A stretch of DNA of 5,760 bases from DAOTWY01 sp003696565. Lineage in GTDB: Bacteria; Chloroflexota; Anaerolineae; Aggregatilineales; Phototrophicaceae. Positions 1 through 5,760 of the stretch are shown piece after piece. Numbering within the stretch: position 1 is the first letter of the stretch; each line of letters begins with the position of its first letter. Position numbers and translations under genes: made by a program. The stretch is taken from contig DAOTWY010000018.1 of the NCBI GenBank assembly GCA_034435635.1, positions 1-5,760 of the forward strand, read 5' to 3'. The notes under the pieces were generated by a model. It was given only the letters and a program-made list of their open reading frames with translations. It did not search any database and had not been told where the DNA came from.

Positions 1-220
1 TAATACACACTAACTATATTTAACAGTGAAATAAATCACAATAAAATATGACATTATTCACTGATAATCTAAAATTAATCTATTTAAAATGAACTCATAA
101 ATATGTTTACTTTGTTTATAAAGCGGTTCATTCAGCATTCTCCAACGCATTGCAGCGATCAACATAAAGCAATGTGCTACCTTTTACATGGTATCCAAAA
201 TCGCCTATCTTTGGGGTATC
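1..220. other. AT-rich non-coding leader upstream of the operon
   Basis: No supportable gene is seen here. The first ~110 bases are strongly AT-rich and contain -10-like hexamers, for example GATAAT at 63-68, but no well-spaced -35 partner, so I do not call a promoter. A short imperfectly placed inverted repeat (CATTGC at 148-153, GCAATG at 169-174, 15-nt spacer) could fold in the 5' untranslated leader, but it is too weak to name. An open frame starting at 103 overlaps the maturase gene in another frame and looks like a chance reading. The operon promoter most likely lies in this stretch or further left. Confidence 0.5.
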
Positions 221-1546
221 ATGGACTTATCAAATACATTCTTTCTATTGGGAACTTCTCAATTTTTAGTAACAGGCGCGGCACGTGGCGCGATCTATGA
301 TCTCAATAGTGGTGATGTTTTTTCCCTTGAACCACACTTTACCCATGCTTTAGAGGCGTGTGAAGCACGTAAATCACTACAAGAAGTTATCAATTCAACG
401 CCAGATATTACCCCTGATATTTTGCTTAGTTTCGTCAATCAACTTGTCGAATACCAACTTGGCGAAGTATATGAAACGGATGTACCACCTTACCTCCAAA
501 AGATCAAGCCAGTCCTGACGAGAAATCAGATGGCGCGGCTATTTATTCCTAAGCATCCAACTTATGCCTTTATCGAGATTGAGACAGAATGTAATCAGAA
601 TTGTCGATTCTGTAAGATTGATGATCCAATCATTAATCGTCAAACGGGCTGTACTCGCCGCACAACCACACACAATCTCAAGATAGAGGAGTGGTATCAG
701 GTCATTGATGATCTGATTTGGTTGAAGTGTCCTACATTGCATATCATTGGCGGCGAACCCTGGCTTAACCCTGATTTGCTTAAAAGTGTAATTCAATATG
801 CGCGTCAACAAGGTATTATCAACATCTACGTGATGACAAACACGCTTTTGTTAGATGATGAAAAAATAGCCTTTATGGCTCATTATCAGGTTCAGCCGGT
901 TATCCAGCTTTATTCTTCACAATCAATCATTCATGATAAGCTTACAGGTGTCCCTGGCAGCTTCCATCAAATAATTGCTAACCTCCAGAAATTCAGAGAT
1001 TATGGTATTGAATTTGCCATCAGCCTATTGCTGACTGAAGAGGGGATTAATCACCATCAAAAGACAGTTGAATTTATTCAATCTCTAAGACCTCAACGGA
1101 TGTTCTTTGACTTTGTGCGGTCTGATAGTCAAGTAATGGCTCCGTTTTTGTATCGTATCCAACCTCAATTTAACAAGATTAATAAAGAATACTTTTTTGC
1201 ATCATGCGAAGGGCATACCTGCTGGCAAGGCAAGTTAGCTATTGATGCAGAAGGTAATGTCTCTCCATGTATATCTGACCATTTGAACATTATCGGCAAT
1301 ATTCGCACAGAATCGCTTAAGTCTCTGTACGGTCAAGGGAAAATGGACAGATACTGGCATTTTACGAAGGATGACATTGAAGATTGCTCAGTTTGCGAAT
1401 ATCGCTTCGTCTGCTTTGATTGCCGCCCAATTATTCAAAGCATGACACATGATTTGAAGGGCAAAGACCCCTTCTGTACTTATGATCCAAGAGAGGGAAA
1501 ATGGGGCACAATTCCGATGCCGCATATAAAAATAGGAGAAATATGA
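221..1546 (+). CDS. Radical SAM/SPASM peptide maturase
   Basis: This is a predicted cytosolic iron-sulfur enzyme that modifies the adjacent precursor peptide by SAM-dependent radical chemistry. Numbering is from the ATG at 221 (441 aa). Residues ~10-85 resemble a PqqD-like peptide-recognition (RRE) domain, with the motif RGAIYDLNSGDV. The radical SAM cluster motif CX3CX2C is C124, C128, C131, and the SAM-binding GGEP is at 177-180. The C-terminal SPASM domain has C334, a GX4C ending at C350, then C389-X2-C392-X5-C398-X2-C401 and C419 (in FCTYDP), enough to bind two auxiliary clusters; C329 is extra. An in-frame ATG at 188 would add 11 residues, but it has no ribosome binding site and the added residues do not look like the family. 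The ATG at 221 has only a weak GGGG at 213-216, so the start is uncertain. The stop overlaps the precursor start (ATGA). The family is clear; the exact bond formed is not predictable. Confidence 0.9.
   Translation: MDLSNTFFLLGTSQFLVTGAARGAIYDLNSGDVFSLEPHFTHALEACEARKSLQEVINSTPDITPDILLSFVNQLVEYQLGEVYETDVPPYLQKIKPVLTRNQMARLFIPKHPTYAFIEIETECNQNCRFCKIDDPIINRQTGCTRRTTTHNLKIEEWYQVIDDLIWLKCPTLHIIGGEPWLNPDLLKSVIQYARQQGIINIYVMTNTLLLDDEKIAFMAHYQVQPVIQLYSSQSIIHDKLTGVPGSFHQIIANLQKFRDYGIEFAISLLLTEEGINHHQKTVEFIQSLRPQRMFFDFVRSDSQVMAPFLYRIQPQFNKINKEYFFASCEGHTCWQGKLAIDAEGNVSPCISDHLNIIGNIRTESLKSLYGQGKMDRYWHFTKDDIEDCSVCEYRFVCFDCRPIIQSMTHDLKGKDPFCTYDPREGKWGTIPMPHIKIGEI
1534..1538 (+). promoter_or_regulatory. Ribosome binding site of the precursor peptide
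   Basis: A clear AGGAG lies inside the 3' end of the maturase gene. It sits 4 nt before the ATG at 1543 and 7 nt before the tandem ATG at 1546. The 7-nt spacing favours the second ATG, while the first forms a 4-nt ATGA overlap with the maturase stop. Either choice changes the peptide by one Met only. This site argues against the upstream in-frame ATG at 1501. Confidence 0.8.
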
Positions 1547-1725
1547 TGCAACGTGTTACAGATAGTAGTATCGCTATTAGTGGATGTGGGGCAACTTGTT
1601 TTGGTGTCTGCTCTGGCGGCTGCGGTTCAATCTGTGGCTTTACGCTGGGTGTGGGTTCAATCGCAGGTGCCGTTGGTGGTGCAGGCTTAGCCGCTGTCTT
1701 CGCATCAGGGCTTTCCGGACTTTAA
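1543..1725 (+). CDS. Cysteine-rich RiPP precursor peptide
   Basis: This is the predicted substrate of the neighbouring radical SAM enzymes, 60 aa from ATG 1543 or 59 from ATG 1546. Residues 1-14 form a short polar leader (MMQRVTDSSIAISG). Five cysteines follow at exactly four-residue spacing, C15, C19, C23, C27 and C31, among Gly, Ser and Thr. Residues 33-60 hold no Cys and form a hydrophobic Gly/Ala-rich stretch with GxxxG spacing (G38, G42, G46) and the ending FASGLSGL. No C39-type double-glycine leader is obvious. Cysteine-rich peptides sandwiched between SPASM proteins are typical substrates of thioether-forming (sactipeptide or ranthipeptide-like) systems; that this one carries such bonds is inference. 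A 74-aa version from ATG 1501 is open, but its extra part overlaps the conserved maturase C-terminus and is probably not translated. I do not recognise a named family. The hairpin after the gene may favour higher output of peptide than of downstream enzymes. Confidence 0.85.
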   Translation: MMQRVTDSSIAISGCGATCFGVCSGGCGSICGFTLGVGSIAGAVGGAGLAAVFASGLSGL

Positions 1726-1738
1726 TTCAAGTTTAATA

Positions 1739-1774
1739 GGGAGGGGTAGGAAGTTTCCTGCCCTCTCTCATTTT
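1739..1774 (+). terminator. Intra-operon hairpin with short T tract (attenuator)
   Basis: A 12-pair stem can form between 1739-1750 (GGGAGGGGTAGG) and 1757-1769 (CCTGCCCTCTCTC), with one bulged T at 1764, two G-T wobbles and a short AAGTTT loop. It is followed by ATTTT at 1770-1774. The stem is GC-rich and strong, but the T run is only four long, so partial termination or 3'-end protection of the precursor message is more likely than full termination. Its position between a structural peptide gene and enzyme/transporter genes fits the need for excess precursor. The downstream ribosome binding site begins directly after it. Confidence 0.65.
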
Positions 1775-1779
1775 AGGAG
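1775..1779 (+). promoter_or_regulatory. Ribosome binding site of the second radical SAM gene
   Basis: AGGAG lies 8 nt before the ATG at 1788, directly after the T tract of the hairpin. It fixes the start of the second radical SAM gene and gives it independent translation initiation, unlike the overlapping ATPase and permease genes further down. Confidence 0.8.
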
Positions 1780-1787
1780 TTACAGCA

Positions 1788-2882
1788 ATGCAACTTTTAA
1801 CTATCCCATTTGAGACAAAGAACAACCACTACATCTATGATGCAGTAACAAATCGTGTTTTCCATGCTCCTCCTCCAACCACACAAGTTCTTTCCCTTTA
1901 CCAAACACATAGCGAAGACGAGTGTTTGGCTGAACTTGCTGGACAATTTTCTCCGGAATTAATCCATGAGGCTTATGCTCGTGTGACTCAACTTATCAAT
2001 GTGGAAGATGCCTTTTTCCCTAAACATCCTATGCAGATTAGCCAATTAACAGAGAAAAGTTATTGGGATTCCTTACTTCAGGATCATGGCGTTAAACAAC
2101 TTTTACTGATTGTGACAGATAGCTGCAATCTGCGTTGTAAATATTGTATTTATGGCGGAGGTTATGAGGGTTATCGTAATCATGGCTTGGAGCAGATGTC
2201 CTTTGAAACTGCTGAAAAAGCGATTGATTATTATCATCAGTTGCATCAAAACATCTTCATCCCAAACAAGTTAATGGTAATCAATTTTTATGAAGGCGGT
2301 TTTGTGATGCCACAACGCCTCATGGGAGATGAAAAACGGACGATGACAAATGTTCAGCAGATTCAGGAACTGCTGCGACGTTATGTGCTGACTAAGGCGA
2401 ATAAGGAAACTTACGATACAACATTCTTGGATCGTTATTGGATTAATATGCGGATTATGGTGGATCGCAATTACTTCCGCTTAGAGGATATCGATCATTA
2501 TACGGGACGGTGCCTACCAGGAAATAAAATTGCTGTGCGTCCAGATGGCACAATACATATGTGTGAACGTATCAATGAACAATTTCCCATAGGAGATGTA
2601 GCAACAGGTATTAACTTCCATCGAGTTAATCAGGTTATGGAGCAATATGACCGCCAAATCACGCAGGATTGTTCAACTTGCGCATCAGTTCGGTTCTGTT
2701 CCATGTGCTATGCGATGTCTTGCACAGATGAAGGCTTTGAGGCTGCAGAGTTATGCAATTCCATTCAGAGTGATACTCAAAATTACTTAATTGCGTTATA
2801 TACCATTCTGGAGCAAAATCCAGATGCGTTTGATGATCCCATACACGATAATTTGATGATTAACAGTGTAATGAATTGCTGA
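1788..2882 (+). CDS. Radical SAM/SPASM protein with shortened, probably impaired barrel
   Basis: This 364-aa protein resembles SPASM maturases of Cys-rich peptides but appears internally deleted. Residues ~5-78 look like an N-terminal recognition domain (YIYDAVTNRVFHAP). The cluster motif CX3CX2C is C113, C117, C120. The SPASM region begins GRCLPGNK (C242), has the GX4C at C259 (PDGTIHMCE), then C295-X2-C298-X5-C304-X2-C307 and C323. Only 122 residues separate C120 from C242, against about 200 in the upstream maturase. Where GGEP is expected, ~50 residues after the cluster, the sequence reads NFYEGGFVMPQ (166-176). The middle of the SAM-binding barrel therefore seems lost in frame, and catalysis is doubtful. 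It could be an inactive relic, a scaffold that delivers peptide, or an assembly artefact. Its stop overlaps the ATPase start by one base (TGATG). Its own AGGAG supports the ATG at 1788. Confidence 0.8.
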   Translation: MQLLTIPFETKNNHYIYDAVTNRVFHAPPPTTQVLSLYQTHSEDECLAELAGQFSPELIHEAYARVTQLINVEDAFFPKHPMQISQLTEKSYWDSLLQDHGVKQLLLIVTDSCNLRCKYCIYGGGYEGYRNHGLEQMSFETAEKAIDYYHQLHQNIFIPNKLMVINFYEGGFVMPQRLMGDEKRTMTNVQQIQELLRRYVLTKANKETYDTTFLDRYWINMRIMVDRNYFRLEDIDHYTGRCLPGNKIAVRPDGTIHMCERINEQFPIGDVATGINFHRVNQVMEQYDRQITQDCSTCASVRFCSMCYAMSCTDEGFEAAELCNSIQSDTQNYLIALYTILEQNPDAFDDPIHDNLMINSVMNC

Positions 2883-3613
2883 TGATAGAGACACATGATT
2901 TGACACGATTCTACGGTGATTTTTTAGCCGTAGATCATCTGAATTTATCTATCCGTCCTGGTGAACTTTATGGTTTCCTAGGGATGAATGGTGCGGGTAA
3001 ATCGACCACCATGCAAATGCTTGTGGGGTTGTTGCAGCCATCAGAGGGTAGTGCGGTTATCGCTGGATATGATATACAAAGTAACCCTATAGCGGCTAAA
3101 AAGAAGCTCGGCTACTTGGCTCAATCACCATTTTTGTATGAGAAACTCACCGGACGAGAATTTTTATTTTTTCTGGGTGGCTTACATCAATTAAAGCAAG
3201 CAGATATTAAAGAACGTTCGGAGAAATGGCTATCGCTCTTAAGCTTGGAGGGTAAAGCCGATCAGCTAATTGGCAGTTATTCCGGCGGTATGAAGCGCAA
3301 AATAGCCTTATGTGGTGCATTGCTTCATCAACCAGATGTGTTGATTTTAGATGAGCCTCTTGCCGGGCTTGATCCATTAAGCGCACGCCATGTTAAGGAC
3401 ATTCTGTTGCAACTTTGTGCAGAGGGCAAAACTGTTTTAATGTCATCGCACACGCTGGAAGTTATTGAACGCATTGCTACTCGCATCGGCATTCTGGATC
3501 ATGGCAAGCTCATTGCAGAAGGCACATTAGCTGAATTACGCCATAATGCGGATTCATCACTGGAAGATTTGTTTATCAAATTAACTGCTGATGAAAAAGA
3601 GTTTGTTCTATGA
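2882..3613 (+). CDS. ABC transporter ATP-binding protein
   Basis: This cytoplasmic ATPase would power export of, or immunity to, the peptide with the following permease. From the ATG at 2882 it is 243 aa, the usual length for a single-domain ABC-2-type ATPase. All motifs are present: Walker A GMNGAGKS at 34-41, Q-loop Gln81, signature YSGGM at 133-137, Walker B VLILDEP at 153-159 with catalytic Glu158, D-loop AGLD, and switch His190 (SSH). It is thus expected to be active. A TTG at 2876 would add two residues, but the ATG forms a tight TGATG overlap with the preceding stop, and no separate ribosome binding site is visible, so translational coupling is likely. The tail (from ~205, LDHGKLIAEGT) matches the drug/bacteriocin-type subfamily often paired with ABC-2 permeases. 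The substrate is inferred from context only. Confidence 0.95.
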   Translation: MIETHDLTRFYGDFLAVDHLNLSIRPGELYGFLGMNGAGKSTTMQMLVGLLQPSEGSAVIAGYDIQSNPIAAKKKLGYLAQSPFLYEKLTGREFLFFLGGLHQLKQADIKERSEKWLSLLSLEGKADQLIGSYSGGMKRKIALCGALLHQPDVLILDEPLAGLDPLSARHVKDILLQLCAEGKTVLMSSHTLEVIERIATRIGILDHGKLIAEGTLAELRHNADSSLEDLFIKLTADEKEFVL

Positions 3614-5085
3614 TTACCACGCTCTTAAAGCCCACTATCTGGATTTGGTCGCGTCAATTAGAAAAGATCAACAAGTTTGCTATCACGGCTGTAATCACAG
3701 TATTTTTGATTGGTGGGGAATGGGCATATAAACGACTATCAACCATTCCAGATTTAACCAGTGATCAGACGATGACATTAGCATTCCTGGGTGCTTTCGT
3801 GGTGATGTTTTTCATCGGTATGTTAGATTTAAAAAACATCATCTATCAATTGTTCCAATCGCCGGATTTAGAAATACTCATGATTAATCCGGTTCCGCTA
3901 CGGTCAATCTACTTGCTCAAGGTGTTGCAATGTGGGTGGAGTTCGGTTCTACCAGGACTGTTTTTGGCGATTTACTTGGTGATCGTTGGAATACAACGCG
4001 CACTACCAATATATTTTTATCCTGTGATGTTCCTCGGCTTAATCAGCTTGATGGCTTTGACAGTATCTCTCCTATTACTGATTGTATTTGCGTTAGTTAG
4101 AGTAATTTCACCGGAGAGGTTGGGCAACTGGGGCTTTATCATCCTTATTGTGATGCCCTCATTTGTTCTTTTCGCTCAAGAGCCTTTGGTTAACTGGCTG
4201 CTGGATCAAAATTATGTATTTGTAGAAAATTCACGCTATATCCCGCTAATTTTTGGACTATCTGTTATTACTTTGTTTGCGCATCTATTGACCTTTCGGT
4301 TATTTATCGCCACTTTTTATGCCACAACAACAGCCTATAGAATGACACAAGTGCAAAGTAATCCTAACCGTGTGTCATCTCGCTGGTATGTCAAGGAATG
4401 GCTTCTCATCCGGCGTGATCCACGTATTTTGATTGGCTTTGCACAGCCATTGTTATTCTTTGGACTGCTATTGCTCCCTGCGCTTCAAAATCTAGGGATT
4501 AGGTTAGGGGCATTGGGCTTTTGGATGATGCTGATTTTGATCTGCATTGGCAATGTGATGAATACAGGTGTGACAACTCAAATTCTGCTGAATGAGGGAC
4601 GGAATATCAGGTTACTCCATACATTGCCAATCAATGCTGCTCAAATCCTGCGGATAAAGTTGTTTGTGATTGCATCCCTTCAAATACTGTTTTGGGGGAT
4701 TGGTATCTTGGTTTTGAGTATTGCCTATCATCTCATGCTATGGATGATTGCAATGTTATTTGCTGCATTGCTGTTGATCGTTTTTGGATCAGTTACAATC
4801 TCACTTGGCATTGCCGCCTGGAGGGGGGATTTTGACAGCAAAAATCTGCCCATTCTGCCAGGGTTGGGGATGTTGTTTTTGAATAGCCTATGGTCCGTCT
4901 CAGTTTTTATTTTGATGGCTTACAACTTGAATCGAACGACGCTTGGGCAAATGTTGGATGATCTCAATATTCAAATCTCTCCAACTGCGTTGATTGCGGC
5001 ATCTGGCATGGCAGTTATGTTGATTGTAGCTGATATTATCTTGTGGCAACGCGGCTCAAGTTGCTTAAATCATCCACAAAATTAG
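3610..5085 (+). CDS. Large polytopic ABC-2-like permease
   Basis: This 491-aa integral membrane protein has about 11-12 predicted hydrophobic helices, including approximately 23-40, 57-74, 110-128, 138-165, 174-190, 211-236, 273-292, 299-317, 353-373, 376-402, 417-437 and 459-478. It starts in a 4-nt ATGA overlap with the ATPase stop, as expected for subunits of one transporter. Two cytoplasmic-loop segments resemble each other: 87-104 (LEILMINPVPLRSIYLLK) and 332-350 (NIRLLHTLPINAAQILRIK). This suggests two homologous six-helix halves fused in one chain, so one copy might suffice or dimerise. A charged loop (~243-273, ending LIRRDPR) separates the halves. The EGRNIRLLHTLP region is typical of large ABC-2-like permeases. 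It has no peptidase domain. Likely role: export of the modified peptide or self-protection; substrate unproven. It is the last intact gene of the operon. Confidence 0.85.
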   Translation: MITTLLKPTIWIWSRQLEKINKFAITAVITVFLIGGEWAYKRLSTIPDLTSDQTMTLAFLGAFVVMFFIGMLDLKNIIYQLFQSPDLEILMINPVPLRSIYLLKVLQCGWSSVLPGLFLAIYLVIVGIQRALPIYFYPVMFLGLISLMALTVSLLLLIVFALVRVISPERLGNWGFIILIVMPSFVLFAQEPLVNWLLDQNYVFVENSRYIPLIFGLSVITLFAHLLTFRLFIATFYATTTAYRMTQVQSNPNRVSSRWYVKEWLLIRRDPRILIGFAQPLLFFGLLLLPALQNLGIRLGALGFWMMLILICIGNVMNTGVTTQILLNEGRNIRLLHTLPINAAQILRIKLFVIASLQILFWGIGILVLSIAYHLMLWMIAMLFAALLLIVFGSVTISLGIAAWRGDFDSKNLPILPGLGMLFLNSLWSVSVFILMAYNLNRTTLGQMLDDLNIQISPTALIAASGMAVMLIVADIILWQRGSSCLNHPQN

Positions 5086-5090
5086 TTTGT

Positions 5091-5100
5091 ACACCGGTGT
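5091..5100. repeat. Perfect 10-bp palindrome ACACCGGTGT
   Basis: The sequence ACACCGGTGT is its own reverse complement and begins six bases after the permease stop codon. With no loop it cannot fold as a good terminator, and no T run follows. It could be part of a protein-binding site or a chance palindrome. No second copy was noticed in the window. Confidence 0.3.
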
Positions 5101-5290
5101 GAGTATCTAAATGTAATTACTTCTATAGTATTTACTGTATCATCCATAGTTTTGGAATGGGCACATCTGTTAACGATAAACTTCCCGTGTATTGTTGCCT
5201 ACTAAGGTATCCAATAATCTCCGATATAAGGTTCATCATTAAAAGAGGTATTGTCTAGCTCCAGATTTATGTACAAGTGGGAGTGAGAAT

Positions 5291-5501
5291 TTGTTGTATT
5301 TGTATCGTTCGGCGACATTGTGGTGGTCAGGTGAAATAGCTTCGATAGGTGTTTTAAGACATCGTGGACTATTAGGTGTTGAGGGGCAATTTCCTGTATG
5401 GACAGGCTGCTTTCGGGGGATGTGGAGGAGTTAACGGCATCGTTGATGCTGCTTCATTTGCCGGTATTGTTCTGGCAATACCCTTGACTTTGGCACTTTA
5501 A
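5291..5501 (+). pseudogene. Putative frameshifted second precursor peptide (relic)
   Basis: Two + strand frames join to resemble the intact precursor. The first frame runs from about 5291 (TTG, 7 nt after GGGAG at 5279-5283) to TGG-ACA-GGC-TGC-TTT at 5399-5413. The second, one base later, reads from GGG at 5415 to the TAA at 5499-5501. Skipping C5414 gives TGCFGGCGGVNG and then a hydrophobic tail ending AGIVLAIPLTLAL. The intact precursor has ATCFGVCSGGCG followed by a Gly/Ala-rich tail, so both share CFGxCxG with four-residue Cys spacing. The restored product would be 69 aa. The leader part shows no clear similarity, only two cysteines of the set remain, and the TTG start is speculative. Alternatively it is a chance match in non-coding DNA, or the second frame alone (GTG at 5376, 41 aa) is translated. 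Confidence 0.35.
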
Positions 5502-5567
5502 GTAGCCCGCGAGTTTTATTTTTGTGCCATTGTGGTAAAAAATGCGCTAGAAAAGGTAGAAAAAGGG

Positions 5568-5760
5568 TCAAGATCGCATGGAAGTGTAGACACTGTTCTT
5601 GAGAGCAGCAAAAAGATCATATTTTCTGAGCCAATCATAGAGTGTTGGTGTGAGAATGGGCTGGAAATGATGTTGTCCCCAGAATGAAGCGCGAAAAGCG
5701 CGCAAAAGAGAGACAAAAGACCATCGTCCAGCCCCACACCACCAGCGAGTAAGCACATTG
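5568..5760 (-). pseudogene. Minus-strand open frame at window edge, possible transposase C-terminus
   Basis: The frame is open from the right edge to a TGA at 5568-5570 and gives about 64 residues, including RWSFVSLLRAFRASFWG and then PTLYDWLRKYDLFAALKNSV. The Trp/Arg/Phe-rich amphipathic composition resembles the C-terminal end of some insertion-sequence transposases, but no catalytic DDE residues fall inside the window and I cannot assign a family. The frame at 5516-5758 overlapping it on the same strand looks less protein-like, and a third frame also stays open to the edge, so the coding frame is not certain. It may be a complete gene's end, a remnant, or not coding. Confidence 0.3.

Larger units (their letters stand above)
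5086..5760. other. Gene-poor region downstream of the operon
   Basis: There is no convincing intact gene in these 675 bases. No strong rho-independent terminator follows the permease stop. Open frames are short and lack ribosome binding sites, for example a 33-codon frame at 5157-5258. Three items inside are listed separately: a 10-bp palindrome, a putative frameshifted precursor relic, and a minus-strand open frame at the right edge. The mixture of fragments suggests a decaying or rearranged cluster border. Confidence 0.5.

Noticed and set aside
1..110. Promoter with GATAAT as -10 element
   Set aside because: AT-rich sequence gives many -10 lookalikes, and no TTGACA-like element sits at 16-18 bp upstream.
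103..300. 65-codon + strand open frame overlapping the start of the first maturase
   Set aside because: It overlaps the maturase in another frame, has no ribosome binding site and shows no recognisable domain.
539..811. 90-codon minus-strand open frame
   Set aside because: It lies wholly inside the radical SAM core of the first maturase, whose motifs prove the + strand frame.
1501..1542. Upstream ATG extending the precursor by 14 residues
   Set aside because: The extension overlaps the conserved end of the maturase, and the GAGGG before it is explained by coding sequence. The AGGAG at 1534-1538 points to 1543/1546. Kept as an alternative only.
5157..5258. 33-codon + strand ORF (MGTSVNDKLPVYCC...)
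   Set aside because: No ribosome binding site at usable distance, no resemblance to the precursor, and a length expected by chance.
5491..5529. TGGCAC/GTGCCA inverted repeat around the end of the precursor relic
   Set aside because: The arms are only 6 bp with a 27-nt spacer, too weak to call a terminator or an insertion-sequence end.
5691..5720. GCGC-GAAAA-GCGC short hairpin
   Set aside because: A four-base self-complementary stem inside a possible coding frame, without a T run; likely chance.
5516..5758. 80-codon minus-strand ORF at the right edge
   Set aside because: It overlaps the more protein-like frame at 5568-5760 on the same strand and shows no family features.

Overview
The window carries one compact five-gene module on the + strand that reads as a biosynthetic cluster for a ribosomally made, post-translationally modified peptide (RiPP). 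The order is radical SAM/SPASM maturase (221-1546), small cysteine-rich precursor peptide (1543-1725), hairpin (1739-1774), second radical SAM/SPASM protein (1788-2882), ABC transporter ATPase (2882-3613) and a large polytopic ABC permease (3610-5085). Three of the four junctions overlap by 1-4 nt (ATGA, TGATG, ATGA). The only real gap follows the precursor and holds the hairpin and a fresh AGGAG ribosome binding site, so this looks like one operon with an internal attenuation point.

Inferred division of labour: the 60-residue precursor has five cysteines at exact four-residue spacing, then a Gly/Ala-rich hydrophobic tail. The upstream maturase has an intact radical SAM core and SPASM cysteine set, and probably makes a cysteine-based or other radical crosslink in the peptide. 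The ATPase/permease pair would export the product or confer self-immunity. No leader peptidase is present in the window.

The most notable oddities are two signs of decay or divergence. The second radical SAM protein keeps its CX3CX2C cluster motif and SPASM domain, but lacks roughly 80-110 residues of the barrel between them. Its GGE motif is replaced by EGG at the apparent junction. Downstream of the permease, about 5291-5501 reads as a frameshifted relic of a second precursor: removing one base restores a CFGGCGG motif and a hydrophobic tail like those of the intact precursor.

The right end (5086-5760) has no convincing intact gene. Besides the precursor relic it holds a minus-strand open frame running off the edge (5568-5760) that could be the C-terminus of a degraded transposase or another gene. 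The left 220 bases are AT-rich and look non-coding. The organism cannot be named: moderate-to-low GC, AGGAG ribosome binding sites and this type of peptide cluster fit a Bacillota or Chloroflexota bacterium, but this is a weak inference.
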